From Acanthochlamys bracteata (taxonomy: Eukaryota > Streptophyta > Magnoliopsida > Pandanales > Velloziaceae), in NCBI GenBank assembly GCA_019914995.1, contig CM034126.1, positions 8,995,001 through 9,059,000 of the forward strand: a stretch of 64,000 nucleotides of DNA. Direction: 5' to 3'. The notes under the pieces are model-generated. The model saw only the letters and a list, made by a program, of their open reading frames with translations. It did no database searches and was not told the DNA's origin. The translations under genes were made by a program, and so were the position numbers. Positions 62,101 to 64,000 of this stretch are shown piece by piece; position 1 is the first letter of the stretch; every line of letters starts with the position of its first letter.

Positions 62101-62400
62101 GTATCCGGATATCCCGAAGTAAGCAAAAGTAAGGATACATAAGAACAATGCGATTCAAACGCTCAGAATTTGTCCAATAGATAAAAGATTGTGTGAGAGA
62201 GATGGAACAATTAGACAATTACAGAGAGATAGAGATAATGATAATGCCACAATACCAAAGACTGCATTTGGAGAACTCTCTCCATTGGCATATGTCACAT
62301 TATTTCTCACCGAGTACTTACGATATGAAAATTTTTCGGATCGAATGTCATATGATCCGTAGCTCCAGAATCTAAAATCCATCCTGTATCTCGTTGTGAA
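59115..62400 (-). pseudogene. Copia pol: protease, integrase, RT, RNase H
   Basis: Blocks in element order are: protease WILDSGATDHMT near 62345-62390 (shifts frame after); a pre-integrase zinc region; integrase with HSDVWEPSPV, FVDDCTGMTWLYAL, FRSDNGGEYVN and QQNGVAEKKNRH (61869-60967); RT with [38 protein letters not shown] (60840-60226) and YVDDMIVTGND (60208-59903); and RNase H with FCDNKAAINIAHNPVQHDRT and SEAQLADILTKG (59727-59122). Frameshifts near 60238 and 59880, and lesions in the protease and zinc region, break the polyprotein. Catalytic motifs themselves are intact, so the copy is younger than the Sireviruses on the left. Confidence 0.88.
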
Positions 62401-62513
62401 TCTAAAACAGTAAAGGCAAAGCTTTGGTTACCTGAAATTGGAGAATCAAATTAACTGCGACACCGAGAGATAGAACGGGTGAAGGAGCAAATGATGATAT
62501 AGAGGATGAAGGA

Positions 62514-63411
62514 TTAGCTAAAGTGAGGCTGCAACTCAGGCACGCTACACCGAGATCTTTTGTCTTGTTTCTTCTTCTTTTTCAGTTCCTCCCACCAATC
62601 AGGATAACCAACTAACTGAAAACATGAATTCCGAGTATGCCCAGCTTTACCACAATGAGTACACTGTCCTTCTTGTGCCTTTTGCTTCACTTGGGATCTA
62701 AGATTTTTGGAGGCCACAGCAGCAATAACTCCAATATCATTAGACCCCATCATAACTACTCGTCGTTGCTCCTCACGACGAATGTAGTTATAAGATGCTT
62801 CTAGTCCAAAAAAAGTATCTGTTCGTAGTAGATCACTACGGGCTTTATCAAGTGTATTATTAAGCCCCGCCAAAAAAATATAGACACGTTCCCTCTCAAT
62901 CTCTTATTGTCGAGCTAATACATCATTAGCACAACACATTCTAATTGGATTACGAAAATCCAATTCTTGTCGTATACTCTGTAATTCTGCATAGTAGGCA
63001 GTGACGGGCCTTCCACTTTGCTTCATTTGAATGCCCTGCATGTTAATTCATAAATCTGAGATATGTCAGAATTATCATAATAAGTTTTGGACACAGTAGT
63101 CCAAACATCTTAAGCAGTGGGAAGCCGAATAGAAAGCTCCATCACAGCTGGTTCCATGGAGTTGATCAACCATCCTTTGATAATAGCATTGTCGGTTCTC
63201 CACCGGACATAAGTAGGGTCAGTCTCTTGAGGTCGTGCTATTTCTCCGGCCAAATAGCCCATCTTATCTTTTCCAGCAATGTACATCTCAACAACTTGAG
63301 ACCAAAGAGAATAGTTAGTTTAACACTAATGACGGAGGATGAATCACCATGTACGCTGATAATAGGAGTAGCTATTGAAGCAACTGGAGAGAGAACACCT
63401 GAACCTTCCAT
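62514..63411 (-). pseudogene. Copia gag, frameshifted
   Basis: The element ATG is at 63411-63409 (MEGSGVLSPVASIATPIISV). The reading then changes frame to give QVVEMYIAGKDKMGYLAGEI and WRTDNAIIKGWLINSMEPAV, the copia gag (UBN2-like) core. The last 119 codons (62873-62514) include LRSQVKQKAQEG and a CCHC knuckle CTHCGKAGHTRNSC near 62620-62665. At least two frame changes and one stop near 63100 are present. Confidence 0.75.
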
Positions 63412-63991
63412 TTTTTTTTTTTTTTTAATGGTCAGTAGGCCGGGCCGGGTCAGAGCTGTTAGGCCAGGACGGGTCAGATCTTATTGGGCCGGGCCGGCCC
63501 GGCACCGGGTCTCGGTCGGGTCACCGGGTCGATTCAGATTACCGATCGGCCGGCAGAGAGGCGGCGACGATTGATCGAGCATGAATAGCGGCTGCAGACA
63601 GGAGTCGGCGGCGATTGGCGATGTCCGACGGTGAATCGATGGCGATTGGCGGCGAATCGGCGGCGATTGCTCCAGCGGCGATGACGGCAATCGGATCGGT
63701 CGATCGGCCGGGCGGCGATCGAGCGGGTCGGCGGCGGCAAATAACGTCTTTGGCGGCGATGGGCGGGAGCTTCAGGCGCGGCGGTGGCGGAGTCGGCGGC
63801 GGAAGCAGCAGAAAAAAAAAAAGTTTTTTTTTTTTTTTCAATGGATCTAATCCGATTAAAGCACCGAACTTGTTTTGGTCGGAATTTCTAACCGGTATAA
63901 TCGTGCCTCCACGATCGCAACGGATAGTTTGGTCGGAATCTAGCCGTCAAATGCGTTTCTCACAACTACAACGAGGCGGATCTAGGGTTTT
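63412..63991 (-). other. GC-rich, CpG-dense leader of the copia element
   Basis: Between the primer site and the gag ATG lie two long A tracts on the element strand (63413-63428 and about 63801-63838). They frame about 380 bp of CCG/GCC-repeat-like sequence, very different from the AT-rich surroundings. Long open frames here (for example 63539-63841 minus and 63615-63998 plus) are by-products of the low-complexity, stop-poor composition. Confidence 0.7.
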
Positions 63992-64000
63992 GCTCTGATA
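63992..64000 (-). other. Partial primer-binding site at the window edge
   Basis: GCTCTGATA at the last nine bases is the beginning of GCTCTGATACCA, the initiator tRNA-Met primer site seen complete at 6409-6420. It marks the 5' end of the copia interior; the 5' LTR should start within a few bases after the window. Confidence 0.8.

Larger units (their letters stand above)
58926..64000 (-). mobile_element. Ty1/copia element nested in the gypsy relic; continues past the right edge
   Basis: On the minus strand the order is partial primer-binding site at the window end, long GC-rich leader, gag, protease, integrase, RT, RNase H, polypurine tract and a 189-bp 3' LTR (58926-59114). The gene order is that of Ty1/copia. 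Motifs are well kept but several frameshifts are visible. The five bases before the LTR are aaaga; the matching duplication and 5' LTR lie outside. Confidence 0.9.

Noticed and set aside
63481..63998. Several overlapping frames of 68-127 codons on both strands
   Set aside because: They all come from stop-poor CCG-repeat composition of the copia leader; proline/arginine/alanine-rich and mutually overlapping.

Overview
The window is nuclear DNA of a flowering plant, most likely a eudicot. It holds intron-split genes with GT..AG borders, a chloroplast-targeted CRM-domain splicing factor, an Alba-family gene, a WVD2/TPX2-family gene, and many retrotransposons and MITEs in AT-rich intergenic DNA. 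There is no operon, CRISPR or prokaryotic structure.

Layout. 1-7969: a large minus-strand Ty1/copia element of Sirevirus type (gag, pol, a third ORF, a tRNA-Met primer site and its 5' LTR at 6423-7969), broken by stops and frameshifts. 7970-8200: a short LTR relic. About 9600-14414: a second, much more decayed Sirevirus-like element with its LTR. 15145-17108: a solo LTR of the same group with a perfect 5-bp target duplication. 17114-24540: gene-like but unrecognised remnants, an LTR relic (near 20250-20820) and a TRIM element (about 22690-23490). 24545-24693: a frameshifted first exon resembling the TFIIS N-terminal domain. About 27922-35567, with possible 5' exons near 43970 and 44185: a minus-strand WVD2-like (TPX2-domain) microtubule-protein gene. 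A complete 5.5-kb PIF/Harbinger transposon (35722-41254) and a copia relic lie in its probable first intron. 44819-45554 and 50449-51085: two related MITEs, each with a perfect 8-bp target duplication. 46775-48660: an Alba gene of five exons with one missing base near its start. 51409-57588: a complete nine-exon CFM3-like gene on the minus strand. 58061-58925: a Ty3/gypsy integrase relic, cut by a Ty1/copia element (58926 to the right edge, minus strand).

The host genes do not form a pathway. CFM3-like proteins assist splicing of chloroplast group II introns. WVD2-like proteins bind cortical microtubules. Alba proteins bind nucleic acids. The WVD2-like and Alba genes point away from each other across about 2 kb holding one of the MITEs. 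Two otherwise well-preserved host genes each carry a single-base indel. This could be assembly error or recent inactivation, and the sequence alone cannot decide. I found no convincing new biological system; the best leads are the exactly bounded transposons, the WVD2 gene that hosts them, and the two single-base lesions.
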